Source: Burkholderiales bacterium
GTDB taxonomy: Bacteria > Pseudomonadota > Gammaproteobacteria > Burkholderiales > Usitatibacteraceae
Assembly: GCA_019634955.1 (NCBI GenBank)
Contig: JAHCAK010000039.1
Span: 1-35,186 of the forward strand
Length of the DNA stretch: 35,186 nucleotides
Direction of reading: 5' to 3'
In this document: positions 15,644 through 23,786 of the stretch, one piece after another
How positions within the stretch are numbered: the first letter of the stretch is position 1
Layout of the letters: each line of letters opens with the position of its first letter
Position numbers and translations under genes: made by a program
The notes under the pieces: generated by a model
Database searches by the model: none
What the model was told of the DNA's origin: nothing
Seen by the model: only the letters and a program-made list of their open reading frames with translations

Positions 15644-17575
15644 ATGACCGCACGCCGCCTCGCCGCCGTCCTGCTGCTGCTCCTTCCCCTCGCCGCCCTC
15701 GATGCCCGGGCCGCGCTCACTATCTGGCAGGTGACCCTCGAGGGGGCGCAGGAGGTGCCCCCGACGGGGAGCGCCGCCACGGGCAAGGGCATCGTCACCT
15801 ACGACGACGCCACCAACGCCATCCGCTGGTCGTTCCATTACAAGGGCCTGGGCTCGGCGGCCACCGCGGCCCACTTCCACGGCAACGCCGCGCGCGGCGT
15901 GAACGCGGCCGTGAAGATCGGGCTGGGCACGGTGTCGGGAACCTCGGGCTCCATCGCCGGCTCGTCGACCGTGCTGGAAGCCGACGAGGCCGCGCTGCTC
16001 TCGGGGCAGTGGTACGTGAACCTGCACACGACGGGCTTCCCGGGCGGCGAGATCCGCGGCCAGCTCGACGCCGTGGTGACGAGCGTCACCTTCGACGTCT
16101 TCCTCGAGGGCGCGCAGGAGGTGCCGGCCACGCAGGCGCCGGGGGGCGGCTCGGGGACGGCGGTCGTCAACACGACGGCCGACACCATCACGCTCAACCT
16201 CGCCTTCTCCGGCATGTCGGGCACGCTCACGGGCGCGCACCTGCACGGGCCGGCGGCGCGCGGCGCGAACGCCGCCGTGAAGCACTCGATCGGCATGACG
16301 AGCCCCATCACGAACGTCGTGAACTACGCGGCCGGCGACGAGCTGGACATCCTGCACGGCCTCTTCTACGCGAACCTGCACACGGCGCTCTTCCCCGGCG
16401 GCGAGGTGCGCGGCCAGCTCGACTTCGGCGGGCAGGGCCCGAAGCCCCTCTTCGTCTTCAAGTCGGGCAACGGCACGGGCACCGTCGCGAGCGACCTCCC
16501 CGGCCTCGACTGCGGCGCGACCTGCAACGCCTCCTTCCCGCACGGCAGCGTGGTGACGCTCACTGCCACGCCGGCGCCGGGTTCGCTCTTCGGCGGCTGG
16601 AGCGGCTACTGCAGCGGCATGCAGGCGACCTGCCAGCTCACGGTGGACATCACGAAGAACGCGCAGGCGATCTTCTACCTGCCGCTCGTTCACGCGGATA
16701 TGAACGACGACCGCAAGTCCGACCTCGTCTGGCGCGAGGCGCCGCCGGCGACGGGCCTCTCGTGGTGGACCATGAGCGGCGCCGCGGTCTCCGGCGCCAA
16801 CTACTACGACGTGCCCCCCGAGTGGGTGGTCGTCGACGCCGCCGACGTGACCGGCGACGGCAAGTCCGACCTCCTCTGGCGCAACACGGCGAACGGCTTC
16901 ACCTTCCTGTGGGCGCTGAACGGGCTGGCGCCGAGCGCGTACTACAGCCTCGGCGTGCTCGACCCGGCCGTGTGGACGCTCGCCGGCGCGGGCGACCTGA
17001 ACCACGATGGCCGCGCGGACCTCGTCTGGCGAAACGCCGACGGCACCGTGTACGCCTGGCTCATGAACGGCGGCGCGACCATCGGGCAGGGCGTGGTCGC
17101 GAACCCCGGCACGGATTGGGTCCTGGCGGACATCGCCGACATGGACGGCGACAATCGCGCCGACCTCGTCTTCCGCCACGCGACGACGGGGCAGGTCTAC
17201 GTCTGGTTCATGGACGGCACGGCCATCGCGGGTTCCGGCAGCGCAGGCACGGTGCCGCCCGCCGACTGGACGCTCGTGGCCGCGGCCGACTTCAGCGGCG
17301 ACGGCAAGGCCGATCTCCTCTGGCGCCACACCTCGGGCGACACCTGGGTGTGGATCATGAACGGCGCGTCCTTCGTCTCCGGCGGCTCGATCGGCAACCC
17401 CGGCCCCGCGTGGTCGATCCGCTCGGTCGGCGACTTCGACGGCGACGGCAAGGCCGACATCCTGTGGCGGCACACGGATGGCTCGACCTATTTCTGGAAG
17501 ATGGACGCCGCCGCGGTGAGCGTGTTCCAGCCGGTGGCGAACCCCGGCGGGACTTGGCAGACGGCCGCGCCTTGA
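15644..17575 (+). CDS. Secreted protein with two CHRD domains, an InlB-type repeat and C-terminal six-repeat FG-GAP propeller
   Basis: Predicted exported protein of 643 aa. The ATG at 15644 has AAAGGAG six bases upstream; the reading frame is open further upstream but lacks a start with such support. The signal peptide ends Ala-Arg-Ala at residue 23. Two CHRD domains follow (about 25-142 and 146-263), each starting LEGAQEVP and ending PGGE(I/V)RGQLD with an HT-containing core (YVNLHT, YANLHT). About 268-349 form an InlB-type repeat with DCGATC and GGWSG. Residues 351-643 are the six FG-GAP repeats ending NPGGTWQTAAP. CHRD domains occur in chordin and many bacterial exported proteins; their bacterial function is not settled. 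No catalytic site is seen. Confidence 0.9.
   Translation: MTARRLAAVLLLLLPLAALDARAALTIWQVTLEGAQEVPPTGSAATGKGIVTYDDATNAIRWSFHYKGLGSAATAAHFHGNAARGVNAAVKIGLGTVSGTSGSIAGSSTVLEADEAALLSGQWYVNLHTTGFPGGEIRGQLDAVVTSVTFDVFLEGAQEVPATQAPGGGSGTAVVNTTADTITLNLAFSGMSGTLTGAHLHGPAARGANAAVKHSIGMTSPITNVVNYAAGDELDILHGLFYANLHTALFPGGEVRGQLDFGGQGPKPLFVFKSGNGTGTVASDLPGLDCGATCNASFPHGSVVTLTATPAPGSLFGGWSGYCSGMQATCQLTVDITKNAQAIFYLPLVHADMNDDRKSDLVWREAPPATGLSWWTMSGAAVSGANYYDVPPEWVVVDAADVTGDGKSDLLWRNTANGFTFLWALNGLAPSAYYSLGVLDPAVWTLAGAGDLNHDGRADLVWRNADGTVYAWLMNGGATIGQGVVANPGTDWVLADIADMDGDNRADLVFRHATTGQVYVWFMDGTAIAGSGSAGTVPPADWTLVAAADFSGDGKADLLWRHTSGDTWVWIMNGASFVSGGSIGNPGPAWSIRSVGDFDGDGKADILWRHTDGSTYFWKMDAAAVSVFQPVANPGGTWQTAAP
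17282..17575 (+). repeat. Near-identical propeller module, copy 3 (repeats 5-6)
   Basis: A 294-base segment matching 9177-9470 and 15255-15548 without gaps. It encodes GDTWVWIMNGASFVSGGSIG and the final NPGGTW repeat. Confidence 0.75.
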
Positions 17576-17579
17576 GGAG

Positions 17580-17585
17580 TATGAT
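17580..17585 (+). promoter_or_regulatory. Putative -10 element of the M36 metalloprotease gene
   Basis: TATGAT (five of six consensus matches) begins five bases after the CHRD gene's stop. TTGGCA at 17554-17559 is a good -35 match, but the 20-base spacer is long. Transcription would start near 17592, inside the following inverted repeat, giving a leader of about 95 bases. Confidence 0.4.
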
Positions 17586-17610
17586 CCGGATCCCCCGAGC
17601 GGGGATCCGG
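17586..17610 (+). terminator. Perfect hairpin between the CHRD and M36 genes
   Basis: CCGGATCCCC and GGGGATCCGG form a perfect 10-bp stem around CGAGC, and it extends three more pairs with one G-T. It lies 11 bases after a stop codon but has no T tract, so it may be a weak or Rho-assisted terminator. It could also be an operator, because it abuts TATGAT. Confidence 0.45.
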
Positions 17611-17686
17611 GTCGCCGGAGGGGAAGCCGGCCGGGCGCCCGGGCAGCGCACGACAACACAACAACAAGTCCACCTGGGAGCCCCGC

Positions 17687-20600
17687 ATGAACCCGCACCC
17701 CCTGCGCGACCGTCACGCGCGCCAGTTCGGCGCCGTCCTCCTCTCCCTCCTCGTCGCAACGCAGGTCTCGGCGCGGCAGTTGCCGAACGTCGATGCGCTT
17801 GCCGATGCGCCCGCGGTGCCGCTGGCGAAGGCATTGCGGGAGGACGGGCGCGTCTCGCGCTTCCACGCCGACGAGCGCCTCGGCACGCCCAGCTTCCTGT
17901 GGGTGAGGCCGGGCGCGGCGATCGGCGGGCGCAAGTCCATGGCCGGCCTCGCGCCGCAGGAAGCCGCGCGGCGCACGCTCGAGGGCCTCGCCGACCTCTA
18001 CGGCATGAGCCCGGCGGAAGCGGCGGCAGCCGAGGTGAAGACGGCCGAGCGCCTGGGCGGCGGCGGCCACCTCGTGCGCTTCCAGAACCGGCTGGACGGC
18101 ATCGAGGTCTTCCGCGAATCGGCCGCCGTGATCCTCTCGGAATCGATGCAGCCCGTCGCGATCGGCGGGCGCCTCGGGGCCACCACCCGCGCGCCGAAGC
18201 TCGCGAAGTCGGCGAAGGCACCGTTCACCCTCTCGGCCGCGCAGGCCATCGCCGCGGCGCTGGGCGACTACAACTTCGGCCCGGAGGTGGTGGGGGCGTT
18301 GCGCCCGGTGGCGCAGACGCCGGCCACCGCCGCGAGCGTGGCCGCCGGCTACCAGTACTTCGCTGCGCCGAGGGACCTGCTGAGCCCCGACGGCGCGCGC
18401 CTCGACGAGGCCGCCCGCGCCAAGCGCGTGTGGTTCCGCCTGCCCGGCGGGCTCGTGCCGGCGTGGTACGTGGAGCTGCAGATGCGCGAGACGCGGCTGC
18501 CGGGCCTCGACTACTACGGCTTCGTGATCGCGGCCGACGACGGGCGCCTGCTCTTCCGCAACAACCAGTCCGCCCACGCGGCCTTCACCTACCGCGTGTA
18601 CGGGGAGGCCGCGGGCGCGTACCTGCCGCTGCCGAGCCCCGTGGGCCGCGGCGCGACACCCCACCCGACGGGGCTGAACGACGGCTTCGTGCCGCCCTTC
18701 GTGCCGGGGAACCTGGTGACGCTCCAGAACGGTCCCATTTCCACCAACGACCCGTGGCTCCCCGTCGGCGCCACGCGAACTGACGGCAACAACGTCACCG
18801 CGTTCTCGAACCGCTTCAACTCCGGCACGGCGCAGCCCGGCGGCGACGGCCTGGACGTGGATCCCGCCGAGTGCAACGTGGGCGTTGCCGCGACGGCGGA
18901 CTTCCGCGCCTGCACGACATCGGCCTCCACCTTCGACCACGCCTACGACCACAACGCGGAGCCGCTCGCGAACAAGTCGCAGTCGGCCGCCGCCGTGACC
19001 AACCTCTTCTACATGGTCAACTGGCTGCACGACTGGTTCTACGACGCGGGCTTCAAGGAGGCCGACGGTAACGCCCAGTTCGACAACTACGGGCGCGGCG
19101 GCCTCGGCGGCGACCCCATGAAGGCGCAGGCCGAGGACAACGCCGGCGTGAACAATGCCAACATGCTCACGCCCTCCGACGGCGCGCGTCCCCGCATGCG
19201 CATGTACGTCTTCCAGGGGCGGGCCTACTCCTCGCTCACGGCCACGCCGGGCGGCGCCCATGCCACGGGCACGGCTTCCTTCGGCCCGTCGGTCTTCAAC
19301 GTCACGGCCGATCTCGTCCTCGCGGCGGACAGCGCCGCCCCGACGTCCGACGCCTGCACGGCGATCCAGAACAACGTCGTCGGCAAGGTCGTCCTGGTCG
19401 ACCGCGGCTCCTGCACCTTCATCGTCAAGGCGCAGAACGTGCAGGCGGCGGGGGGCGTCGGCATGATCCTCGCGAACAACGCCGCCGGCGCCACGCCCCC
19501 GGGCCTGGGCGGCACCGACCCGTCGGTCACGATCGGCTCGCTGTCCGTCACGCTGGATTCCGGCAACGCGCTCAAGGCGGCCCTCGCGGGCGCGGTGTCC
19601 GTGACGATGACGCGCTCGAAGGACCCCGACCGCGACGGCGCGCTGGACAACGCGATCGTCGCCCACGAGTGGGGCCACTACATCAGCAACCGCCTCGTCG
19701 CGGACGCGAACGGCCTGGGCACCAACCACGCCCGCGGCCTGGGCGAGGGCTGGGCCGACTTCCACTCGCTCCTCATGATGCTGAAGGAGGGCGACCCGCT
19801 CGGCGGCGTCTACGGCGTGGGCGGCTACGCGGCCGACGGCGCGGCCATCGCCGGAAACACCGTGCCCAACCCGGCGCACTACGCCGGCTTCCGCCGCTAC
19901 CCGTACTCGAGCGACCTCGCGAAGAACCCGCTCACGTTCAAGCACATCGCCGACGAGAACGCGCTCCCGGCGAGCCCGCCGCCCAACGGGGGCGGGCCGA
20001 ACTCCGAGGTCCACAACACGGGCGAGATCTGGGCCTCCATGCTCTGGCAGTGCTACACGGCGATCGCCGGCGACGGCGGGCGACTCTCCTTCGCGCAGGC
20101 GCAGGACCGCATGAAGCGCTACCTCGTGGCCGGCTACAAGCTCACGCCCGCCTCGCCGACGCTGCTGGAAGCGCGCGACGCGTTGCTGGCCGCGATGGCC
20201 GCCCAGGACCCGGCGGACCTCGCGCTCTGCGCGCAGGCCTTCGCCACGCGCGGCGCCGGCGTGCGGGCCGTGGCGCCCGACCGCTTCTCGACCAGCAACA
20301 ACGGCGTCGTGGAGAGCTTCGTGGCGGGTGGCGACATGAAGATCGAGTCGCTCGCCTTCGACCCGCGCGGCGACGCGTACTGCGACGCCGACGGCGTGCT
20401 GGACAACGGCGAGACGGCCTTCGTGCGCGTGGTGGTGCGCAACACCGGCACCGTCACGCTCGACGGCGCGGTGGTGTCGCTGTCGTCGGCCACGCCCGGC
20501 ATCGCCTTCGCCAACAACAACGCGGTGCTGCCGCCGATCGCGCCTTTCGCGACGATGGAAGTGGCCATCCGGGTGACCCTCGCCGGCGCCGTGGCGCCGG

Positions 20601-22726
20601 GGTTCGCGACGGTGGACGCGTCCGTCACGCACCCCTCGTTCGCCGTGCCGACGCCGGCCACCGCGAGCATCCTGCTGCCGACCCACTACGACCGCGCGCC
20701 CGCATCCGCCGCCGTCGACGACGCCGAGAGCGAGGTCTCCGCGTGGGCCACCTCGTTCACCGGCGGCGCGCCGTTCGAGGCGCTGCGCTGGCAGCGCGGC
20801 GGCGATCTCGCCACCGGCCGTTACTACAAGGCGCAGACCGGCAGCGGCGCGACCGTCTCGTGGCTCACTTCGCCGTCGCTCACGGTGGCCGCGCCCGGCA
20901 CCGTCACGATGACGATCAGGCACCGCCACGACTTCGAGTTCGACGGCACCGTGTGGGATGGCGGCGTGATCGAGGTGAGCTTCGACGACGGGAACACCTG
21001 GACGGACCTGCAGGCCCTCGTGCCCGGCGTCTACAACGCGACGATCGCAGGCGACACCAACCCGCTGTTCGGCCGCGCGGCCTTCGGGGGCCAGAGCGCC
21101 GGCTACCCCGCGTTCAACACGGTCGCCTTCCCCATTCCCGCGACGGCCGGCGCGATGCGCGTGCGCTTCGGCGCCGCGACGGACATGGCCGTCGGAGCGC
21201 AGGGCTGGGACGTGGACGACATTTCCTTCTCCGGCATCGCCAACACGCCGTTCGAGAGCACGGTGCCGAACGCGGGCACCTGCGCCACCCTCCTCGTGGC
21301 GTCGGGGTCGCCGCAGGTGACGGGGCTGGGCGACGACTTCGGCTCGCCCTTCGTCGCGCGCCTGCTGAGCCCCGGCGGCATTCCCGTGGCCGGCGCGGCT
21401 GTGGCCTTCGAGGCGCCGGCGACGGGCGCGAGCGGCACCTTCGGCGGCACGAGTCCTTACTACGCCGTCGTGACCGATGCCTCCGGCTACGCGACTTCGC
21501 CCGTCTTCAAGGCCAACGTCGTCGCGGGCACCTACGCGGTCACCGCCACGGCGGGGCAACGCAGCGCCGCCTTCGTGCTTTCGAACGCGGCGGCGTTCGC
21601 CCTCACGGTGACGCGCCACGGCACCGGCACCGGCACCGTCACCACCCCCGGCATCGATTGCGGCGCGACCTGCGCGGCGGTCTACGTGGCGGGCGCGTCC
21701 CTCACGCTCACGGCCACGCCCGGCCCGGGCTCGCGCTTCGCGGGCTGGTCGGGGGCGTGCTCGGGCACGGGAGCCTGCCAGGTGACGATGGGCGGCGTGC
21801 GCACGGTGACGGCGACATTCGGGCCGCTCGAAGGCCGGCGCGGCGACGCCGACGGCGACGGCCGCGCCGACCTCTACTGGCGCGAGCCCTCGGGCACGGG
21901 CCTGTCCTGGTGGACGATGAACGGCGGGGCGGCGCTCGGCGCGAACTACTACGACGTCGCCCCGGAGTGGCAGGTGATCGACGTGGCCGACCTCGACGGC
22001 GACGGCAAGAGCGACCTCGTGTGGCGGCGCGCCGCCGACGGCGCGACCTACCTGTGGACGCTCGGCGGGCTCGCGCCTTCCGGGTACTTCGACCTGGGCG
22101 TTCTCGACCCGGCCACCTGGCACTACGCCGGCTCCGCGGACTTCGACGGCGACGGCAAGTCCGACCTGCTGTGGCGCAACGCGGTCACGGGCGAGGCCTA
22201 TGCCTGGCTCATGAACGGCGGAACCATCGCCGCGCAGGGCCCGGTGCCCTCGTCGCCGGACACCTCGTGGGCCGTGGTCGACCTCGCCGACTTCGACGGC
22301 GACGGCCGCGCCGACATCCTGTGGCGTCGCACCGACGGCGACACCTACGTCTATTTCATGAACGGTCTCGCCCTCGCCGGCGCGGTGCAGGTCCTGCCGC
22401 AGCTCCCGGCCACGCAGTGGTCGATCGTCGCGGCCGCCGACTTCAACGGCGACGGCGAGGCGGACCTCCTGTGGCGCAGCACGACGGGCGAGGCGTGGGT
22501 GTGGCTCCTCGACGGCGGCGCGGTCACGGGCTCCGCGCAGGTCGCGGCGCTCGATCCGGCGTGGTCCGTGCGCGCCGTGGGCGACTTCGACGGCGACGGG
22601 AAGGACGACATCGTCTGGCGCCACGCCGACGGCACGACCTACTTCTGGCGCATGGACGGGCTCACCGTCGCGGGGAGCGCGCCGGTCGTCAACCCCGGCG
22701 CGAGCTGGCAGGTGGTCGCGCCCTGA
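17687..22726 (+). CDS. Secreted M36 (fungalysin-type) zinc metalloprotease with PA insert, accessory beta domains and C-terminal six-repeat propeller
   Basis: Predicted exported zymogen of 1679 aa, the largest here. The ATG at 17687 has GGGAG six bases upstream and an A/C-rich leader. The signal peptide ends Val-Ser-Ala at about 29. Residues about 60-300 look like an FTP-type propeptide. The M36 domain, about 300-860, includes FDHAYDHN and NLFYMVNWLHDWFYDAGF. Its zinc site is HEWGH at 660-664, with GEGWADF placing the third ligand at Glu687. A PA domain (about 505-640, VLVDRGSCTF) is inserted before the zinc site. Then come a CARDB-like domain (about 880-985), a jelly-roll-like domain (about 1005-1185), an Ig-like domain (about 1192-1300) and an InlB-type repeat with DCGATC (about 1303-1383). 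Residues 1386-1679 are the six FG-GAP repeats ending NPGASWQVVAP. It probably degrades extracellular protein. All catalytic residues look intact. Confidence 0.93.
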   Translation: MNPHPLRDRHARQFGAVLLSLLVATQVSARQLPNVDALADAPAVPLAKALREDGRVSRFHADERLGTPSFLWVRPGAAIGGRKSMAGLAPQEAARRTLEGLADLYGMSPAEAAAAEVKTAERLGGGGHLVRFQNRLDGIEVFRESAAVILSESMQPVAIGGRLGATTRAPKLAKSAKAPFTLSAAQAIAAALGDYNFGPEVVGALRPVAQTPATAASVAAGYQYFAAPRDLLSPDGARLDEAARAKRVWFRLPGGLVPAWYVELQMRETRLPGLDYYGFVIAADDGRLLFRNNQSAHAAFTYRVYGEAAGAYLPLPSPVGRGATPHPTGLNDGFVPPFVPGNLVTLQNGPISTNDPWLPVGATRTDGNNVTAFSNRFNSGTAQPGGDGLDVDPAECNVGVAATADFRACTTSASTFDHAYDHNAEPLANKSQSAAAVTNLFYMVNWLHDWFYDAGFKEADGNAQFDNYGRGGLGGDPMKAQAEDNAGVNNANMLTPSDGARPRMRMYVFQGRAYSSLTATPGGAHATGTASFGPSVFNVTADLVLAADSAAPTSDACTAIQNNVVGKVVLVDRGSCTFIVKAQNVQAAGGVGMILANNAAGATPPGLGGTDPSVTIGSLSVTLDSGNALKAALAGAVSVTMTRSKDPDRDGALDNAIVAHEWGHYISNRLVADANGLGTNHARGLGEGWADFHSLLMMLKEGDPLGGVYGVGGYAADGAAIAGNTVPNPAHYAGFRRYPYSSDLAKNPLTFKHIADENALPASPPPNGGGPNSEVHNTGEIWASMLWQCYTAIAGDGGRLSFAQAQDRMKRYLVAGYKLTPASPTLLEARDALLAAMAAQDPADLALCAQAFATRGAGVRAVAPDRFSTSNNGVVESFVAGGDMKIESLAFDPRGDAYCDADGVLDNGETAFVRVVVRNTGTVTLDGAVVSLSSATPGIAFANNNAVLPPIAPFATMEVAIRVTLAGAVAPGFATVDASVTHPSFAVPTPATASILLPTHYDRAPASAAVDDAESEVSAWATSFTGGAPFEALRWQRGGDLATGRYYKAQTGSGATVSWLTSPSLTVAAPGTVTMTIRHRHDFEFDGTVWDGGVIEVSFDDGNTWTDLQALVPGVYNATIAGDTNPLFGRAAFGGQSAGYPAFNTVAFPIPATAGAMRVRFGAATDMAVGAQGWDVDDISFSGIANTPFESTVPNAGTCATLLVASGSPQVTGLGDDFGSPFVARLLSPGGIPVAGAAVAFEAPATGASGTFGGTSPYYAVVTDASGYATSPVFKANVVAGTYAVTATAGQRSAAFVLSNAAAFALTVTRHGTGTGTVTTPGIDCGATCAAVYVAGASLTLTATPGPGSRFAGWSGACSGTGACQVTMGGVRTVTATFGPLEGRRGDADGDGRADLYWREPSGTGLSWWTMNGGAALGANYYDVAPEWQVIDVADLDGDGKSDLVWRRAADGATYLWTLGGLAPSGYFDLGVLDPATWHYAGSADFDGDGKSDLLWRNAVTGEAYAWLMNGGTIAAQGPVPSSPDTSWAVVDLADFDGDGRADILWRRTDGDTYVYFMNGLALAGAVQVLPQLPATQWSIVAAADFNGDGEADLLWRSTTGEAWVWLLDGGAVTGSAQVAALDPAWSVRAVGDFDGDGKDDIVWRHADGTTYFWRMDGLTVAGSAPVVNPGASWQVVAP

Positions 22727-22749
22727 CCGGGAGGGCGGGGCGGGGGTGG

Positions 22750-22755
22750 TAGGAT
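22750..22755 (+). promoter_or_regulatory. Putative -10 element of the 22787 methyltransferase gene
   Basis: TAGGAT lies 31 bases before ATG 22787 and overlaps the in-frame ATG at 22754, which therefore is less likely to be the start. No -35 box is clear. Confidence 0.4.
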
Positions 22756-22786
22756 GGACGCCTCCCGCCGCCCCGCTTCCCCCGCC

Positions 22787-23734
22787 ATGCCCGCCGTCGC
22801 CGAACGCAAGGCCCGCCTCCTCGAACGCATCAACGCCCGGCTGCCAGCCGGCATCGACTGGAAGGAAGGCGCGGCGACCTACCTCGGCAACCTCATCAAG
22901 GACCGGGGCTCGCACAACGAGCGCTACCACCTCATCAAGCCGTTCATCGGCGGCGCGCTCGTGCGCTCCTACACGAGCGAGATGTACCGATTCCTCAACA
23001 TGCTCGAGCGCCTGCCGCTCCACGAGCGCTCGCGCTTCCTCGACGTGGGCTGCGGGCCGGGGTGGGTCACGCACTACCTCGCCAAGCTCGGCTTCACCGT
23101 CACCGGCATCGACATCAGCGACGAGCTGCTCGACATCGCGCGCCGGCGCCTCGCGGGCGACGCGTACCCGCCGTACGACGGGCCGTGGACGGCGACCTTC
23201 CTGCACCACGACATCGAGGCCGCGCCGCTCGCGGGCGAGCCGCCCTTCGACGTGGCCGTGTTCGAGTCGGTGCTGCACCACTTCTACGACCCGGTGTCGG
23301 CGCTGGAGAACGTGGCCGCGAGCCTCGCGCCCGACGGGCTCCTCGTGGTGATCGAGGTGCAGGCCCCCGCGCCCGGCACGCCGTTCGACAACGAGAACCA
23401 GCGCCTCATGCGCGACTACGGCACGATCGAGCGCCCGTACACGCGCGAGGAGCTCGACGAGATGCTCGACCTCGCCGGCTTCCCCTTCCGCAAGTACTAC
23501 TTCCCCGTGAACGGCTGGTTCGAGCAGACCAACGCCGAGGCCGTGGAGATCTTCCACCAGGTGCGCGGCGGCCCGGGCTACAACTTCTGCATCGCGGCGA
23601 GGAACCGCGAGCGCTACGAGGCGGTCTTCGGGCGCGAGCGCGCGGAGGCCGGCCTGCGCGGGATCGCGCGCAAGGTGAGCTACGCGATCGGCCGGCGCTT
23701 CCTCAACCTCTACCGCCGCCTCGCGGCGCCGTAG
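22787..23734 (+). CDS. Class I SAM-dependent methyltransferase
   Basis: 315 aa from ATG 22787, predicted cytoplasmic. An in-frame ATG at 22754 would overlap the -10 candidate and add a Pro/Ser-rich tail. The Rossmann-type core begins with RFLDVGCGPGWVTHYLAKLG (motif I), followed by VTGIDIS (acidic residue that binds SAM ribose), FDVAVFESVLHHFYDP and LAPDGLLVVIEV. The N-terminal 90 residues carry KDRGSHNERYHLIKPF, and the C-terminal helix is basic. It sits between the M36 protease and another methyltransferase, each with its own promoter element. Acceptor unknown; sugar methylation is inferred from the nearby glycosyltransferase genes. Confidence 0.87.
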   Translation: MPAVAERKARLLERINARLPAGIDWKEGAATYLGNLIKDRGSHNERYHLIKPFIGGALVRSYTSEMYRFLNMLERLPLHERSRFLDVGCGPGWVTHYLAKLGFTVTGIDISDELLDIARRRLAGDAYPPYDGPWTATFLHHDIEAAPLAGEPPFDVAVFESVLHHFYDPVSALENVAASLAPDGLLVVIEVQAPAPGTPFDNENQRLMRDYGTIERPYTREELDEMLDLAGFPFRKYYFPVNGWFEQTNAEAVEIFHQVRGGPGYNFCIAARNRERYEAVFGRERAEAGLRGIARKVSYAIGRRFLNLYRRLAAP

Positions 23735-23744
23735 GCCGCGGCGG

Positions 23745-23750
23745 TATAAT
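23745..23750 (+). promoter_or_regulatory. Consensus -10 box TATAAT of the 23787 methyltransferase gene
   Basis: A perfect TATAAT, rare in this GC-rich DNA, 37 bases before the GTG start. An inverted repeat, CCGCCGC (23713-23719) and GCGGCGG (23738-23744), flanks the preceding stop codon and touches the box; it may end the upstream transcript or serve as an operator. No TTGACA-like -35 box is visible at 17 bases. Confidence 0.6.
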
Positions 23751-23786
23751 CGGCGCACTCCCACCGCTTCCCCGCAAGGCTCCCCC

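Noticed and set aside
2747-22726. RTX, dockerin, PEP-CTERM, LPXTG or type IX sorting domain at the protein ends
   Set aside because: The acidic loops are D-x-D-G-D-G in ~48-residue units, not GGxGxDxxx nonapeptides or paired dockerin helices. There is no C-terminal hydrophobic helix with Arg cluster, no LPXTG, and the repeats do not look like a type IX C-terminal domain.
22719-22737. CGCCCT/AGGGCG as a terminator of the M36 gene
   Set aside because: Six base pairs overlapping the stop codon with no T tract is not enough to call in DNA this rich in G and C.
15545-23764. A second long - strand open frame of more than 2700 codons
   Set aside because: Same composition and cause as the one at 3663-13454; it is antisense to well-supported CHRD and M36 genes.
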